A DNA stretch of 64,000 nucleotides. Origin: Lomentospora prolificans (taxonomy: Eukaryota > Ascomycota > Sordariomycetes > Microascales > Microascaceae). The stretch spans positions 2,604,001 to 2,668,000 of the forward strand of contig JARFXM010000011.1 in the NCBI GenBank assembly GCA_029532625.1, given 5' to 3'. Under the pieces are notes generated by a model that did not search any database, was not told the DNA's origin, and saw only the letters and a program-made list of their open reading frames with translations. Positions within the stretch are counted from its first letter, which is position 1, and the number at the start of each line of letters is the position of its first letter. The translations under genes and the position numbers were made by a program. This document shows positions 24,990 to 35,405 of the stretch, piece by piece.

Positions 24990-25643
24990 CTACTTGTTCT
25001 TCTTCTTCTCTTCTTCCTCCTCTACCTCCCTTTCACGTGCTCTCATCCTTAGTTCTCGTGTGGAGAGGATCAAGTACGTTAACAGGATTGATGAAGAAAT
25101 AATGTTGGGCCATATCGGCCCGCCGTTCTTCAGCTTCTCCTTTACCACCATACCATCGGCAATCATCCCGATAATGAGCTGTAAGGCACCCGTATAGGGT
25201 AATATAGGGCGAGGCAGCTGCCAGCCGCCAAAATATCCGTACATAATTGTATGGTGGAATGTGTTGGCAATGGCAAAGGCCTTCCAACCTGCGTAGTTAT
25301 GAATGGTGCGGATCCAAGTGAAATAGCTTGTGGTCAGATGGTGGAAGCCAAAGTGCAAATCGATGACTCCTCCGCTGGCTCGGACGTTGAGGATGTCAAC
25401 GTATTCGTAGAACTTGGAGTAATGGTATATGTAACGACTCGTGGCGTCGCTTTCCGGTCTAACAATGACAAGGATCATCATGGCGAGAGAAGCAAAGGCG
25501 TAGAAGATACTGTTGATCTTGGTCACTGTCGAAGCGCCCCTGATAGGGCCACTCTGCTTGACGTGGCTGTGTAGTGCTTGCCATATTGCCGAGAAGACGG
25601 CAGTCTGGGCCAGCATTAATATGCTCTGTGTTTGAATGTCCAT
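24990..25643 (-). CDS. ELO (GNS1/SUR4)-like integral membrane protein
   Basis: Single exon, 217 residues from the first true ATG at 25643; the frame extends further upstream only through a GTG. Five or more hydrophobic segments are visible. The core KFYEYVDILNV...DLHFGFHHLTTSYFTWI...NTFHHTIMYGYFGG parallels the very-long-chain fatty acid elongase signature (KF.E..DT, H-x-x-H-H, N...H..MY.YY). The histidine box has one extra residue (H-x3-H-H rather than H-x2-H-H). The C-terminus is a highly charged Glu/Lys tail resembling an ER-retention-type end (KKKNK). Probably an ER membrane protein in lipid metabolism; whether it elongates fatty acids is not certain. It converges with the subtilase gene, 302 bp apart. 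Confidence 0.6.
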   Translation of the reverse strand: MDIQTQSILMLAQTAVFSAIWQALHSHVKQSGPIRGASTVTKINSIFYAFASLAMMILVIVRPESDATSRYIYHYSKFYEYVDILNVRASGGVIDLHFGFHHLTTSYFTWIRTIHNYAGWKAFAIANTFHHTIMYGYFGGWQLPRPILPYTGALQLIIGMIADGMVVKEKLKNGGPIWPNIISSSILLTYLILSTRELRMRAREREVEEEEEKKKNK

Positions 25644-26619
25644 CTGAAGAAGCGAGTTGCAACTAATAATACATCGAGACAAAGCCACTGGTCGAGCTGT
25701 TTGAATCCATCCATGGATCCATCAACTGATATATCTGGGGGGGTTCGCTGTTTTAATACATGGCTGCGGGGTGCTCGTGAGTCACCGTTTGACGGCAAAC
25801 GTATTCGTCGTATTTTCGAGAGCCAAATTCACCGCTGGCTGGCGAGTTTGGCACTTACCAAGATAAAAATTACTCCGTTGCACCCCAAATCCGGTTGCCA
25901 GCAGTTTCAGAAGTGGGCGCGCCCTTCGGTTTACAAGCTCGCCCGGCCAAGCTCTCACCCCAAGGTTCCGCCGAGTTCTTAGCACCAATCAGTGGCTAAT
26001 AAGGGGCGGGAAGTTGACTAGGCAGCCAGCTGGCCAGCATCGAGCCAGCCATCGAGCCCTCCTGAGGGACTGTTCACGTCCACTATCAACTGTCTGCTTA
26101 TAGTGATCGGCCCAGTGTTGACCCGGCTCGGTATTACTCCATCCTTGAGAATATAACAACTTCTTCTGCCCTTCCCAACCCGAACGGAATATACCATACA
26201 GATCCGACTTGCTGATTTTGTGGTTCCACACACTCGGTGCAAATGTGGCCAGAACATCTCAGCTGACCATGGATATCGAATCCAGGAAGTCTCTTGAACC
26301 AGACGGTTCTGAAAAAAGTGCGTTTCGAAACAGCTGGAGTTCGACCAAGGTTTTGAAGCAATGGTTCTCTGCGCATTCCTCATATCCCTACCCAACCGAT
26401 TTCGAAAAAGAAGCACTCTCATAATCGACTGGCCTCAGTATACGCCAGATATCCTACTGGTTCGTAAATGCTCGACGGAGAAAGGGCGTCAAGTGTGGCA
26501 AGGATGACATCGCCTCAATTCCGGCATATCTTCCTCGGCGCCCAACCAAGTCGAGTGTTTTGGGGGTACGGGCATGGCCTAAATGAGTCCGCTTGACCGT
26601 TGGCGCAACTCACCACCAG
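25644..26619. other. intergenic with CCAGC-type inverted repeats
   Basis: No gene recognised. GCTGGCTGGC (about 25833) and GCAGCCAGCTGGCCAGC (about 26020) form inverted motifs. Confidence 0.55.
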
Positions 26620-27901
26620 ATGAGGAACCCGTGGCATGGGACATCATTTGAGGCAATCGGGAACGTCAGCGCCTTGCAGTATGGCACTTCTGAACCAGCG
26701 TTCAGCAATATTACCTACTTTATGAATGACCGCTCTCAATTCGAGTCGGCGAGTTCTCTAGCATCGACAAATGGAAGTCACCCTAGCGACTCTTCAGTCC
26801 ACTCATACCATTCCGGATCTATCGACAGTCTACGTAGCCACAAGAAGCCTCGTCAGAGACGGAAACGGACCCAGAAGAAGCCCTTGGGCTCGTTTCAAAC
26901 GGGCGACGATGCAAACAAAAGAAAACGCATTTATCAATGTACATTTTGTACAGACATATTCAGGTCTAGGTATGACTGGACAAGGCACGAAGGTTCACTG
27001 CACCTTCTACTCGAAAAGTGGACTTGTCTTCCTAGCGGCCCGCGATACGTTCGACCTTCCGAGACGGTGGCCCGCTGCGTCTTCTGTGACCTGGAGAATC
27101 TACCATCCGCGCACGATCGGAATGCGCAGCCAAACCGTTAAACGCTCGCTCCTTCTTCCGCAAAGACCACCTTCGTCAACACCTCCGGCAAGCGCACAGC
27201 GTTGACGAAGTACAAGCCTGTATGAAAGACTGGAAGTCCAAGATTACAAGAATAAAGTCTCGCTGTGGATTCTGCGGCGAGACATTTGAGCTGTGGTTAG
27301 ACCGAAACGACCACTTGGCCAACCATTTTCGGGACGGAGCCATTATGAAGGACTGGAAGGGCTGCCACGGCCTTGAGCCGGCTGTGGCGCTTCCTGTTCA
27401 GAACTCCATGCCTCCCTACCTAATTGGACTCGAGTCCAATGATGTTGAGTCTTTCAGTGCCTCAAGGTCGCACATAAATGACGATAAGGTATTATTAGAA
27501 GAGCCCCACGTTGAGCCCACGCGCCTCCAAGTCCTGAACGCACAACTGGGTGATTTCGGGAAATCCAAGGTGAAAGACGGTGAAGTCTTCACAGACAAAA
27601 CGCTACAGCGAGAGGCGAGGATAGCTCTTTTACGGGGACGACGATCCTTGGAATAAACACCGGCTGACAATTCCCAGTGGCTCGATTGTTCAAGGCCAGC
27701 TACGGTTTGGCCGCATCCTCTAACTCTTGGCCATCCGTGCACGAAGCGCTGGGCCAGGAGCTCGGGGCAGAACGGGAACCACTCCCAGTGGTGTTTTCAC
27801 CATTCACTCCTGAAAAGATGCGGCAGGCCACCGCATCCGAATCCAACGCCGCTGCGCTCGATTTCCCGGGCGACGGTCAGGGGGCCACGACCTGGGACTG
27901 A
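26620..27901 (+). pseudogene. broken C2H2 zinc-finger protein gene
   Basis: The sequence reads as a known kind of fungal C2H2 protein only if the frame is changed four times. Frame 1 (26620 to about 27127) carries a basic region and the first finger (YQCTFCTDIFRSRYDWTRHE..H) and CVFCDLE. Frame 0 (about 27120-27634) gives CAAKPLNARSFFRKDHLRQH, then CGFCGETFELWLDRNDHLANH and MKDWKGC. Then GDDDPWN is in frame 1, PADNSQWLD in frame 0, and FKASYGLAASS in frame 2 to a stop at 27901. Each segment continues the next in family order, no introns fit these places, and stops follow each uncorrected frame. The intact relatives would be nuclear DNA-binding proteins. Several sequencing errors in one gene are a less likely alternative. 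Confidence 0.8.
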
Positions 27902-28629
27902 TATCCTCGTCCCGTGGTCATGGCAAACACCAGAGTGTCCTGCTCAGTTTCGCAGTATGGGGCTACCTCCACCACCATCCGGTATGGATGTGAGCGTCCG
28001 TACTGAGGATGGGCTACCAGCGTTAGCTGGGACGGATATAGACCAGACAATGATGTTGTGCGAGATGTCTTTGATGAACACCTACACCACGACCTTGTTC
28101 TCGGACGAAACGAGGGCACAGACGTCGTCGGAGGGCGTCACTAATTCTTCGGGTGACCTCGCAACTAATCCTCCATTCATGTTTGGGAAAGAGGTGGTGG
28201 ACATGTCGATCTCAAGCACACAAGGGATGTGTTTGAATTTTTCCTAAAGGTATTTGAATATTGATATCAAAAATCTATCATCCATCTAAAACCTTGATCG
28301 TTCACTTGGCCAGCAAGCTCGTTAATGATAACCAATTACCGGAACTGATGAATATTTCTAGCCTGTGCACTCAAATCAAGCATTGAGATTGTGAACCATA
28401 TTAGTTATTATTCCCACTATTACAATTATCCGTCCATTCTTTAATGACCATCGTTGAGTTGATTATTCATGGGCAGCTTTACACTAGTTGACCCTACCCT
28501 GCCCCTTAGCTGCCATGCAAGGCCCGTTTAACAGCAGCAGCACCCAGGATTATTAACACCAGATCCAAAGCGGCTGAAATGCCATCCAACGCCCTACTCT
28601 ATTTTCTTCTCGAGCCCGTCTCTGGTTGG
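27902..28629. other. intergenic between two pseudogenes
   Basis: AT-rich in the second half. A frame at 27957-28247 may be a further relic of the zinc-finger gene but is not recognisable. Confidence 0.5.
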
Positions 28630-29247
28630 TATGCGAATCAGATCACAAGAAAGAGTCCGGCTTCTGCTCGGTCCTGATCTCAAAAGTCTCCAAACATTGT
28701 CCATTTATTTGTTGATTAGTCCAACTAGAAAAACCGTTCAACTCTGCTCTCGTAGAACCAATGCAGAACAGCGAGATGATAATGGAGAAACGGCACTGTA
28801 TGTTGCAGTATGGCAAGAAATTGTATGACCTACCTCTGTCTACTCTACTCGTAGACACTAGCATCAACGTAGACTGTGAGGACTCAATGGCCTGGGCACC
28901 ACTCATGGTGGCCGCCCGACACAGCCAGATAGACATGGTAAGGGAGCTGATAATAAGAGCTGGGTGCCAAGTTAGACGCCAGAGGGTTCCACGAATGGAC
29001 AGCGCTACATGTATTAATAGCTTATCGCCATGGTCGTAAAGAGCTGGCTGACTTACTCGTTAGTTTGGGGAGCAACCTTGATGTTGTTGACAATGACTGC
29101 ATCAAGGCGAGAGAGGCACCTTATCGGACACGAGCGTGGAGATGCATCAGACACCCCCTACCTGATCTCTACGCTTTTGAAAGCAGCAGAGGAATGTGGA
29201 AAATCCAAGAAAGGAAAAGAATATTATGAAATACTAATAATATTACT
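28630..29247 (+). pseudogene. ankyrin-repeat gene relic
   Basis: Three frames must be joined to read it. Frame 2 gives RDDNGETALYVAV; frame 0 gives VDCEDSMAWAPLMVAARHSQ...MVRELII; frame 1 (from about 28963) gives GAKLDARGFHEWTALHVLI, RKELADLLVSLGSNLDVVDN and on to a stop near 29230. TALHxA, LLxxGA and similar blocks at about 33-residue spacing are ankyrin repeats. No start codon or N-terminal domain was found, so it is a fragment. Ankyrin arrays of this type usually form the C-terminal part of fungal NLR or effector-like proteins. Confidence 0.7.
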
Positions 29248-29312
29248 ACGTATTATCGATGCTCGTGTACTGCTAGCAATCAAGAAAGTGCAAGCCCATA
29301 TTACACTTAGTA

Positions 29313-30351
29313 TTATCTCTTCAAAGTCCACACACTAATCATATCCTTCCCTTGACCCTGCGGAAAAGACTCTTTCGGCTGGTACCTATCGATCCTCTTG
29401 AAATATCCGTTCCCTCCGCCTGACTCCTCTTTCAGCACATGTACGATGCCATTACCTCCGTCCGCAAGGAGATTCCAGTAGGCTCCCTGCAACGGCCACG
29501 GTGGCCCTGGATGCTTTAGGTCTTTGTGTAGTGGGAATTCCAAACATACTAGGACTCCGCTAGGTGAAAGGAGTTGGCGCATACGACGAGCCCAACCCTC
29601 ACGCATCTCCGGCCTCAGCGCACACAGGAACTAGGGAGAGAAGACTCTGTCAGCAACTTCTAAACATCTTGCTTATTAAATTACCTGATACGCGTATTAC
29701 TTACCGTGTAATCGTAGATCAGATCAAACCCTTCGATTCCGTCTAGCAAAGGCTTTTCCCAATCCTTTGCGAAAAAGTCTTTCTCGATAAACCGAACGCA
29801 ACCAATCTCGCTAACCGCCGGATCATCTTTGTTGCCGTAGTGATATCCCGATGGTTCGGCCATCTCGCCTGCAGCATACGCTTCAGCCGTCTTTACCGCG
29901 ACACTGGAAACCTCCAGCCCAATCACGTCGAAACCATGAAGGGCGAGCATCACGACATCGTACCCCTTCCCACAGCCCTAGACAATCTGAGTTATACACC
30001 TCTTCTTGACCAAAAGACACGCACCGGACCGGATAGACTTACGGGCACCAATGCTTGGAGGCGGCGCCCCGGCTTTGCCTTTGGGAGAAGATCTGATCGC
30101 GCCTCGATCAGTTCAATCAGCGGTGGGGAGGACTTCCCTCGGTCCCAAAGACTGGACTGGTTCGTATCCCACAGCTCTGCCCATCCAGATGCCTGGTCCT
30201 CGAGTTGTCTATCGGAAGGTCAGCACGTAAATCGCAATCTCGATAGCAAGCCACAAAGTTATATTGGAAAGATGCCGGTGCTCCCTCTCTCTAACCTATG
30301 AGTGAAATGTGAAATAAGTCTCCCAACCTCGAATTTCGGGAGATCCGTCAT
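29313..30351 (-). CDS. thiopurine S-methyltransferase-like (TPMT) SAM-dependent methyltransferase
   Basis: Minus-strand exons: 29313-29630, 29705-29977, 30043 to about 30192 or 30208, and a short first exon 30328-30351 (MTDLPKFE). Introns of 74 and 65 nt have GTAAGT donors and CTAG acceptors. Product about 255 residues. TPMT features: W-x-E-L-W followed by SSLWDRGKSSPPLIELI near the N-terminus, the SAM-binding GCGKGYDVVMLALHGFDVIGLE split exactly at an intron, the acidic FIEKDFF segment, and EGFDLIYDYT followed by FLCALRPEMREGWARRM. Relatives methylate small thiols or halides. The first intron is doubtful: donor GTTGGG is poor, and the best branch/acceptor combination gives the wrong phase unless a later AG (30193) is used, so the start is uncertain. 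Confidence 0.8.
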
Positions 30352-31157
30352 CTTGTCGATCTGTCGATCCGCAGGGCCTTCCAGACGAAGGAATAACTTT
30401 TGACAAGCAAAGATAGTAGCGGCTTTAACTATTCTGGTGGTGGGGAAAGGAGAAAATGACGGTTATTATAAACAAGATGTGGGTTTGTGTCTCAAATTCC
30501 CAACTTTGAAAAATGTCATGGCCGGCTTTATGATGCAGCCAAGACGACATGCAATCGACCCCACTCGCTTTCACTCGACGTTTTCGGAAACTTTAAAATA
30601 TAATAGGCTCCGCGAAGCAGCCGCACGCATGTGTCTTCCGCGTCATCCATGAACAAGATTTCTGCTCGTTTTAATATCAGAGGATCGAGCTGACAAAAAC
30701 GTATTCCGGCGTGGACCATCAGCTCCCGTGTGCCCAATATTACAGCACCGTACCAAGCGTACCAAGGTAGTCTACGCCAATTTAACCGATACGCCAACAA
30801 GGTACCTTTACTTTTTATTTCCTGCTATGGAAAGCATGCCAGCATGTGCTGAAGCTTTGGTATGGCTGGCTTTGAAGGTGCACAGCTGCGGCTGACGGCG
30901 CACGCCGATTGCCATATTGGCACCCGATCATAAGCCAGCCAGCGTCGGGTACAAAACTAGCGCTACATGGGCCCGCGGCGGGATAGGCGGCTGGCATACT
31001 ACTGGATTCGCTTCGCTAGTGGAACAACAACACTATTTAACGTCCCCGACCTAATAGCTCTAGCTCTAGACTCCGGACTATTGACGCTAAGCCCCGTCTT
31101 CCGGGCTCGGGGAGGCATCATTGCCAGCCAGCGACCCCGACGCTCCGCAGCGAAACC
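30352..31157. other. intergenic
   Basis: No gene seen. A 9-bp inverted repeat GGCTGGCTT/AAGCCAGCC spans about 30865-30945. Confidence 0.55.
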
Positions 31158-31901
31158 TTACCATGGCTTCTGCGTACCGTCGTACAGGTAAAAGGACCCG
31201 TTATCATCTTCTGTCAAGCCACCAATAACCTTCAGAATGCCCGAAACGCTCTCATGCGGCTCCAAGGGCGCGTTAGGCCCGCCCAATTTCGTCTTAACCC
31301 AGCCCGGATCTATCACAATAACCACGGCCCCACTTAGCCCACCCTTCTTTCTCAAGTCTCCCGATTGATGCACTGCCAACATGTTCAGCCCTGCCTTGGA
31401 GATGCTGTATGTGCAGCACTGCCGTGATGTATTCCCCGGTGCGCCTAAACTTTCCACCATTGATGCCAACCCGGAGGTAAAATTGACGACCCGTACGTTG
31501 CTCGACAGAACAGCAGCGGCATTGAGAAATTCGACGACCTTGGCGGGACCGATGACATTGACGCGAATCTGGTCGAGCAGGCAGTCGGGATCGAAATCCA
31601 GACTCGATTGGTAGGACTTCTGGTTAATTCCCGCGTTGTTGAGGAGAAAATCGATTTTTAGGCCGGCAGCGTCCATGATAGATTTGGCCTCGGATGCAAA
31701 TCTCTTAATCGACTCAACATCAGAGGTGTCGCATCCGAGAATATGAATTGTGGCTGGGCCGCTGATGGCCTTGAGGTCCGTAAGGTCTGCTTCGAGAGAT
31801 CGGGTTCCAGCAATGATGGTGTTATCCGCCGAGGCAGCAAGTTGGCGGACGAGCTCAAGGCCGAGACCGCGATTGGTTCCTGTGATGCAGTATGCAGGCA
31901 T
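31158..31901 (-). CDS. short-chain dehydrogenase/reductase (classical SDR)
   Basis: Single exon, 247 residues, the standard length for classical SDRs. NAD(P)-dependent oxidoreductase with a Rossmann fold: glycine motif TGTNRGLG at residues 7-14, CDTSD acid loop, NNAG around 89-92, active-site Ser in VNFTSGLAS, catalytic Y-x-x-x-K in CTYSISKAGLN (about 163-167), and the PGWVKTKLGG segment after it. The TGxNRGxGLE start resembles carbonyl-reductase/sniffer-like fungal SDRs. No signal peptide, so cytosolic. Same strand as the flanking methyltransferase and phosphoesterase, but spacing (about 370-800 bp) suggests separate promoters. Substrate unknown. Confidence 0.92.
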   Translation of the reverse strand: MPAYCITGTNRGLGLELVRQLAASADNTIIAGTRSLEADLTDLKAISGPATIHILGCDTSDVESIKRFASEAKSIMDAAGLKIDFLLNNAGINQKSYQSSLDFDPDCLLDQIRVNVIGPAKVVEFLNAAAVLSSNVRVVNFTSGLASMVESLGAPGNTSRQCCTYSISKAGLNMLAVHQSGDLRKKGGLSGAVVIVIDPGWVKTKLGGPNAPLEPHESVSGILKVIGGLTEDDNGSFYLYDGTQKPW

Positions 31902-32269
31902 GTCTATGTTATAAATGAATCTATGTCGATCTATAAAGTTAACAAGATAAAGAGAAGAACTCGCTTGCCGCTGCTCGCAATGCAGTGTCCAAGGTTAGAT
32001 TTTGAGGGGTCATGCATGCGGGGATTCGTCTTGAATTTATATCACCGTGAGGGGTAGCACCCGGAGCTTTCGAAACCGTTCCGCCTGTTCAACGTCGATT
32101 TCGTCGTGGACATGCCGCGGCCACTAGTGGCGGTTGATTGAATTGGCTCCCTTTCCATGATCCCACAAGTGTTGGCATGAAACCCCACCAAGGGAAAATT
32201 TCCTGTCTGCATATGGTATCACTAACCCCTCTTTATCCGATATTTCGAATACCGGAATTGTCTATAAAA
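31902..32269. other. intergenic, SDR promoter region
   Basis: Non-coding; upstream of the SDR start and downstream of the phosphoesterase stop. Confidence 0.6.
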
Positions 32270-33076
32270 CTAGTCACGGCCAACCAAGAATATCTTCTTT
32301 AGCGAAAACTGCTTTTCTTGAGCCATGTGGTACCCTTTCTGGTTCGCAACAACTCTCGTCCCATGCTCATCAACATAATCACAGCTGAAGTGGGTATGTC
32401 CAAATCCCCAACAGACGACCGACTCATGCTGCCAACATTGCTCGGCTCTCATATCGCAAACGAATCCAGTAGAAACAGGACTGCCGATATGCCTTGGGTC
32501 AAGGGCTCTCTCATCTCTTGTTGGGCAGTGGTGGGTGAAGATAACAATCTCTCGGTTTGGCTCGGCTGCTGAAATGGCCGCCACCTGGCTATTGAGCCAC
32601 TCGACATCGGACCGGTGAGCCCGATTATGATCATCAACAGTCCATTCACGGATCCCCTTGAAGTCGACCATTCTGTCCTCAACATCCTTGGCCTGTTCCG
32701 GCGACACATGGGTAAAGAGAGTGCAGCCAAGTACTGTAAGCGTGTCGGTGACATCATATCTGGTCTGATCTAGAAATACAAACTTTCCAATCGTAGACCT
32801 GGAGCGCAGTTGCTCCATCCTCCTTTCGAACGCGCGTATGCGGTCCTTGGCGACTTGCCATGTCTGATATGTGGGTTCATGGTTGCCGAGCAGAAAGAAA
32901 ACGACCCAGTATCGTTTCAGCAACTTCTCGAAGAATTTGTACAAGCCCTCATCTCCCACGTGACCGATATCACCGAGCAGTGCTAGATAAGGCGCCGTGA
33001 GTTTGATGTCGTAATCGTAGGTAGGATGAGTCTCGAGGTGCAGATCGGACATGATCTGGAAAGCGACGGGAGCCAT
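32270..33076 (-). CDS. calcineurin-like metallophosphoesterase
   Basis: Single exon, 268 residues. The dimetal phosphoesterase motifs are complete and in order: SDLHLE (D-x-H, about residues 10-15), LLGDIGH (GD), LLGNHEP (GNH), FTHHCP and GFGHTHFS (GH-x-H). This matches the compact fungal 'Ser/Thr phosphatase superfamily' proteins that consist of the catalytic domain alone, with no signal peptide. The likely activity is hydrolysis of phosphoester bonds with Mn/Fe/Zn; the substrate cannot be told. Confidence 0.93.
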   Translation of the reverse strand: MAPVAFQIMSDLHLETHPTYDYDIKLTAPYLALLGDIGHVGDEGLYKFFEKLLKRYWVVFFLLGNHEPTYQTWQVAKDRIRAFERRMEQLRSRSTIGKFVFLDQTRYDVTDTLTVLGCTLFTHVSPEQAKDVEDRMVDFKGIREWTVDDHNRAHRSDVEWLNSQVAAISAAEPNREIVIFTHHCPTRDERALDPRHIGSPVSTGFVCDMRAEQCWQHESVVCWGFGHTHFSCDYVDEHGTRVVANQKGYHMAQEKQFSLKKIFLVGRD

Positions 33077-34445
33077 GGTGGATCTTGGTCGGGCGTAGTT
33101 TAGTTACTGACTTATTATTGACCGCTAAGGGCTTTACACTGGACGCAGAGGAGCGACTATCATATACTAGTCGAGTTTCGCGCCGTTGCTTGGCACGTCC
33201 ATGCACCGGACGTCGCGCAATGCGCGTGGCGCCGATGGTGAGCTCGATAGGCCTGGGGTTCTTGTGTCCGTGTCTCGAACTCTCAGGGCTTGGGAGATTT
33301 CGAGTACGTAAGAGGTCGCTCTGCCAAGCTCCCGCCAAGCTCCGGGACTCCTTGGACAGCGAAAGCGGCGGTGCCCGCTCAACACCTCCGGCCAGCAGCG
33401 TGAAGCGAGAATATTACCAGGAGATAAGAAATTTCAAACAACTTCCAGTCCTGGAGAGGGGAGCCTTTGGCCATGCAACCAAAGATAATGATCAACCCTC
33501 TGGCCCATCGAAACTTTGTGCCCTTTGTGGAATCCGACCAGGGTCTTGTGCAAGCCAAGGATTAATGGGTACAGGTACGAGCGAGACTGCTAATTCGCGC
33601 TGCACCTGAGCCATGTGACGAACCTTTTCAGCGTACATGTACCCTAGTCGGTCAGGCCTCCCGGTCAGCTGCCAGCAGGCGTCAACGGTTGCGATCGGAG
33701 AAAGCCGCACTCACATTATTATGGATGCTTTTGTTGTGTTGATGATCTGATGTTCACTGCCTGGCTGAAGAGACTAGGAAACCGCCGCTAATGAATTCAA
33801 GTGTTAGCCAGCACTGCCCCGCAACCTCCTGCTGGCCAGCTAAGTCCCACCCCACCGGGGCTGGAATGAGCCCATCTGGCACAAATCTGGCACAAAAATA
33901 GTACACATGCAAGTCCTTAGTGGGCGGTCAATATTTGCATCACAAGCCCGCAAGGAAACCTGGCATTCCCTCGCAAGCCTCGTAACTCTGCTGGTCACCT
34001 GCCGTTGCCCTTGCTTTGATCGGCTCTGTAGCCCAATAAATCTGATGGAATTACGACACCTCCCTGCCATGGTCGAACGCTAATCGCTGTCGAAGTGCAG
34101 TGCCCTGGCGCGATTTTCCCCAGCTTCGGCGAATTGCCTCTCGATCGCTATTTGCTCCCTAAATTTGACGCAGTTGGTGGCACATGCTCTGTTGCCAGGG
34201 AGGGCGCTTTCTCGCGTGACAAGCTCTTAGCTCAGGCTTAGCCGACCTCATGCCAAGCTTGCATTTGTGGCCTTTCCGCACTGATCCAACACCCTTAATT
34301 CGGATCCACAAGATGAACGGAAATCGGTTTTTTTTTCCTGCGCATATATAGATGGGGCTATGGGGCCAGTCCCTGGAACGCCGTCCCTACTTCGCGATGG
34401 CCCCATGCACTCAAACCACCACTTTACGCGACCTTGACACCCTAA
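33077..34445. other. intergenic; divergent promoter region
   Basis: A 174-codon open frame at 33085-33609 (+) has no family features and Arg/Ser-rich composition, so it is regarded as chance. Tandem ATCTGGCACAA units (about 33871-33893) and CCAGC motifs lie here. Confidence 0.5.
34345..34350 (+). promoter_or_regulatory. TATA-like element
   Basis: TATATA about 100 bp upstream of the start at 34446, a plausible distance for a fungal TATA box. Sequence match only. Confidence 0.3.
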
Positions 34446-35405
34446 ATGTGCTTGTTCTTTACCCGAAAACATGATATCCTAAACGGCGAAGGCTTGTCCT
34501 TCGTCGAAGGACCTAGGCCTATTCCTTTACCTGTGGATGTCCACGACACCAAGGTTCACCCCAAAAATTCCACTTTTCCCACCACGAGCCCAGTCACAGC
34601 ATCGACCACAACCACTTCTGCATCATCCACTTCTGCAACCACCACTGCAGTCAACTCCAGACAGTCGTCGAGCACCAACATTTGTACCAACCCATGTCTC
34701 AAAGTGCCCGCGGTAGCGCGCCGACCAGAAGCAATATGTCACCTTGATCTGTCGCGGCGTGATATGTACGCCGCCCTCGGAGCAATAAAAAAAGCTCTCC
34801 CCGATATCCCGTACGCCATCATCGGCGGGGTAGCCTGCATCGTGCTAGGCTCCCAACGGCCCACCAAGGATCTCGATATTGTCGTCCCGGACGGCCGCGC
34901 GGCCGAAGCCGCAACTTTATTAGCGGCCACGGGCCATTTCGGCACCGAAACCACCCAGACCGGCCGCAGGCGGACGTGGTACCACGCCACGCGGCACCGA
35001 AATTACAACCTCGACGTCCTCGAGCCCCACGATATCGGCCAGACCTTTGCTTCCACCGGCGGCGTGCCCGACACCATTAACGTGAATGGCTATCCCGTCC
35101 TCCATCCCGCTCAGCTGCTCAACTTTAAGATCGCCTCCTGGGTCGACCGTATGGGCACGCATGGCTATAAGAAAATCAACCATGCTAAAGATATACGGTT
35201 CCTTGTCGACTGGCTCGCAAAGGAGCGCATCATCGTTACGAAAAGCGAGGTTTCGCACGCGACTGATGACTTTTTGGTTCTTTTTTGTGCTAGCTATCCC
35301 GGTATGGACAAGGCCTTTGAAAAGATTGGTCTTGTGAGGACTGGGCGCTCGGTGAGGAATTCGATGGATTCGCCATGGAAGGACGACGACTGGTGGTACT
35401 CTTGA
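34446..35405 (+). CDS. nucleotidyltransferase-superfamily protein with Ser/Thr-rich N-terminus
   Basis: Single exon, 319 residues. Residues 1-95 are low-complexity and Ser/Thr-rich. Residues about 105-260 carry a minimal nucleotidyltransferase pattern: YAIIGGVACIVLGSQRPTKDLDIVV, i.e. the GG motif followed by D-x-D in the second strand, then HRNYNLDVLE where a third acidic residue is expected, and LLNFKIASW...KDIRFLVDWL as in AbiEii/MNT-like domains. Such domains are known in prokaryotic toxin-antitoxin systems, but similar uncharacterised proteins are common in fungi. I claim neither toxin activity nor substrate. GC-rich codon use from about 34850 resembles that of neighbouring genes. Confidence 0.7.
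   Translation: MCLFFTRKHDILNGEGLSFVEGPRPIPLPVDVHDTKVHPKNSTFPTTSPVTASTTTTSASSTSATTTAVNSRQSSSTNICTNPCLKVPAVARRPEAICHLDLSRRDMYAALGAIKKALPDIPYAIIGGVACIVLGSQRPTKDLDIVVPDGRAAEAATLLAATGHFGTETTQTGRRRTWYHATRHRNYNLDVLEPHDIGQTFASTGGVPDTINVNGYPVLHPAQLLNFKIASWVDRMGTHGYKKINHAKDIRFLVDWLAKERIIVTKSEVSHATDDFLVLFCASYPGMDKAFEKIGLVRTGRSVRNSMDSPWKDDDWWYS

Noticed and set aside
25644..25688. Longer N-terminus for the ELO-like protein
   Set aside because: The upstream start is GTG; the first ATG is at 25643, directly before the first hydrophobic segment.
27423..27440. 18-bp perfect palindrome centred on CTCGAG
   Set aside because: It lies within the former coding frame of the zinc-finger pseudogene and is explained by codons; no second copy seen.
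33085..33609. 174-codon plus-strand frame
   Set aside because: Arg/Ser-rich with no domain, overlaps the promoter of the phosphoesterase gene; regarded as chance.
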